The notes under the pieces are model-generated. The model saw only the letters and a program-made list of their open reading frames with translations. It had not been told where the DNA came from and ran no database searches. From Pigmentiphaga litoralis (GTDB lineage Bacteria > Pseudomonadota > Gammaproteobacteria > Burkholderiales > Burkholderiaceae_B): DNA of 64,000 bases. How positions within the stretch are numbered: position 1 is the first letter of the stretch; the number at the start of each line of letters is the position of its first letter. The stretch lies in assembly GCF_014651835.1 (NCBI RefSeq), contig NZ_BMXQ01000001.1, positions 2,060,801-2,124,800 of the forward strand, written 5' to 3'. The position numbers were made by a program, and so were the translations under genes. This document shows, piece after piece, positions 62,531-64,000 of this stretch.

Positions 62531-64000
62531 TTATACGGTATCGCCAACCGTGGTCTGCGACCCGATGCCCTCGGGAAGCACGAAGGCCTGCACGGGGGGC
62601 GCATCCCCGGTCCAGCCCTCGACATTGACCAGCGCCGACAGCGCGCTGGGTGCCTGCGCCAGCTGCGACGTGCCCACATCCATCGTCAACACATTGGGAT
62701 TGCCGTGGCGTTCCAGACTGGTGCTTTGCGGGTCGAACCAGGCCCCCGTGGACATGACCACCACCCCCGGCATGACGTCGGCATCGATCACCGCGCCGGC
62801 CAGGCAGGAACCCCGATCGTTGAACACCCGCACCACCTCGCCGGCCTGGATGCCCCGCGCCGCAGCATCGGACGGGTTCAGACGCACCCGTTCCCGCGAC
62901 GCCACCTTGGCCGCCACCGACAGCACACCCGCGTCCATTTGCGAATGCAGCTTGTCGGCCGGCTGGGACGTCACAAGATGGAGTGGCCACGTTTCGGCGG
63001 CTTCGGCGCCCAGCCATTCCGCCGGCGGCATCCACGTGGGGTGCGGCGGGCAATCGGCGTACTCGAAACCCGCAATCCGCTCCGAATACAGTTCGATCTT
63101 GCCCGACGGTGTCTTGAGCGCATGCGCGACCGGGTCCGCGCGGAAGGTGTCGAACAGCACGAAGTCCCGTTCGGGCGGCGGCAATTCGGCATAGCCCTGC
63201 GCCCAGAAGGTGTCGAAATCCGGGATGGCGAAGCCGCCGCGCGCCCAGCCCTTGGCCATGCCATCGAAAATGTGCCGCAGCCATTCCATTTCGGTGCGGC
63301 CTTCGGTGAACGCGGCCTCGTGCCCGGCCATGGCCGCCAGTTCCCGGTAGATCTCGAAGTCGTTGCGGCTCTGGCCTTGCGGCGGCAGGGCCTGGTGCAT
63401 GGCCAGCACGAACCGGTCGCGGGATGACCCGCCAATATCATTGCGTTCCAATGTAGTGGTGGCCGGCAGCACGATGTCGGCGCGCCGCGCGGTGGGCGTC
63501 CACCAGCTTTCATGCACGACCACGGTCTGGGGCTTTTGCCAGCCGCGCACCAGCTTGTTCAGGTCCTGGTGGTGATGGAAAGGGTTGCCGCCCGCCCAGT
63601 AGATCATCTGGATGTCGGGATAGGTGTCGTGACGGCCATTGAACTCGTACGGCTGTCCGGGATAGAGCAGCATGTCGGACAGGCGGGACACCGGAATCGA
63701 CTTGCCCAGTGGATTGGCGCCCGCGCCCATCTCGGGGCCCGGCGCGTCGGGGCGCGGATTGCCCACCCCGTTCATCGACCCGTGCCCGAACGCAAAGCCG
63801 CCACCCGGCAGGCCGATCTGCCCGATGGCCGCGGCCAGCGCAATGCAGGTCCAGTAGGGTTGTTCCCCGTGATGCGCGCGCTGCAAGGACCACGTGCAGG
63901 TCAGCAGGCTGCGCGTGCCGGCGGCGTCGAGCGCGAGCTGACGCACGGTATCGGCCGGCACGCCGGTGATGCCCTCGGCCCAGGCGGCATCCTTGGGCTG
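62531..64000 (-). CDS. Molybdopterin oxidoreductase, BisC/TorA-like, partial at window edge
   Basis: C-terminal 490 or so residues of a DMSO-reductase-family molybdoenzyme; the 5' part lies beyond the window. Seen are WSLQRAHHGEQPYWTCIALA, IGLPGGGFAFGHGSMNG, YWAGGNPFHHHQDLNKL, RRADIVLPATTTLERND and the molybdopterin-dinucleotide-binding C-terminal domain from about TWPLHLVTSQPADKLHSQ. These fit the biotin sulfoxide/TMAO reductase group, which use a bis-MGD cofactor. No Tat signal can be seen since the N-terminus is missing. Confidence 0.85.
   Translation of the reverse strand, partial: QPKDAAWAEGITGVPADTVRQLALDAAGTRSLLTCTWSLQRAHHGEQPYWTCIALAAAIGQIGLPGGGFAFGHGSMNGVGNPRPDAPGPEMGAGANPLGKSIPVSRLSDMLLYPGQPYEFNGRHDTYPDIQMIYWAGGNPFHHHQDLNKLVRGWQKPQTVVVHESWWTPTARRADIVLPATTTLERNDIGGSSRDRFVLAMHQALPPQGQSRNDFEIYRELAAMAGHEAAFTEGRTEMEWLRHIFDGMAKGWARGGFAIPDFDTFWAQGYAELPPPERDFVLFDTFRADPVAHALKTPSGKIELYSERIAGFEYADCPPHPTWMPPAEWLGAEAAETWPLHLVTSQPADKLHSQMDAGVLSVAAKVASRERVRLNPSDAAARGIQAGEVVRVFNDRGSCLAGAVIDADVMPGVVVMSTGAWFDPQSTSLERHGNPNVLTMDVGTSQLAQAPSALSALVNVEGWTGDAPPVQAFVLPEGIGSQTTVGDTV

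Overview
The window reads as chromosome of a GC-rich, motile-type betaproteobacterium in Burkholderiales, most likely Alcaligenaceae-like (Bordetella/Achromobacter/Pigmentiphaga type). The basis is the housekeeping gene order (queG-tsaE-amiC-mutL-miaA and purM-perM-hda-HAD-pcnB-folK), the protein families, and three Bug-type solute-binding proteins without their membrane partners. Species assignment is inference from memory of these families; no search was run. I see no insertion sequence, prophage, CRISPR array or rRNA.

Layout. 1-17.3 kb is a conserved housekeeping block: queuosine, t6A and i6A tRNA modification, peptidoglycan amidase, mismatch repair, purine synthesis, replication control, polyadenylation and folate. 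It is interrupted by hisC and by an enolase-superfamily gene with its divergent LysR regulator. 17.3-23.6 kb holds a LysR gene and a five-gene catabolic operon (CoA-transferase, Bug protein, intradiol dioxygenase, citryl-CoA-lyase-like enzyme, oxalate/formate-type permease). 23.7-29.9 kb holds a membrane GGDEF protein, an acetyltransferase, a DNA-deoxyinosine glycosylase-like protein, a spermidine-synthase-like protein, htpG with a near-consensus heat-shock promoter, and an HNH nuclease.

30.1-38.8 kb is one tight chemotaxis operon (MCP-like protein, cheY, STAS, cheA, cheW, mcp, cheR, cheD, cheB) with six 4-nt ATGA overlaps. It has no cheZ. Its first gene, an MCP-like membrane protein, carries a short motif that matches the CheZ phosphatase active site, and its true receptor ends in a CheR-tether-like pentapeptide beside a CheR with the matching glycine-rich loop. 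39.0-46.0 kb holds a lipoprotein metallo-beta-lactamase-fold enzyme, parE-parC, an MFS permease and a 42-residue membrane ORF coupled to it. 46.0-48.9 kb is a group of small membrane or hypothetical genes plus a secreted hydrolase.

48.9-62.4 kb is accessory catabolism: an exported M20 peptidase and a Bug protein; an IclR-containing operon (cupin, HpcH/HpaI aldolase, DUF6282 hydrolase, IclR, dihydroorotate-dehydrogenase-like enzyme) with paired operators; a MarR gene with paired operators and a coupled membrane protein; and a LysR-divergent operon (MaoC-type hydratase, CoA-transferase, CitE-like lyase, Bug protein) whose enzyme set matches the itaconate-degradation logic. The window ends with tRNA-Arg(CCT) and a truncated molybdopterin oxidoreductase.
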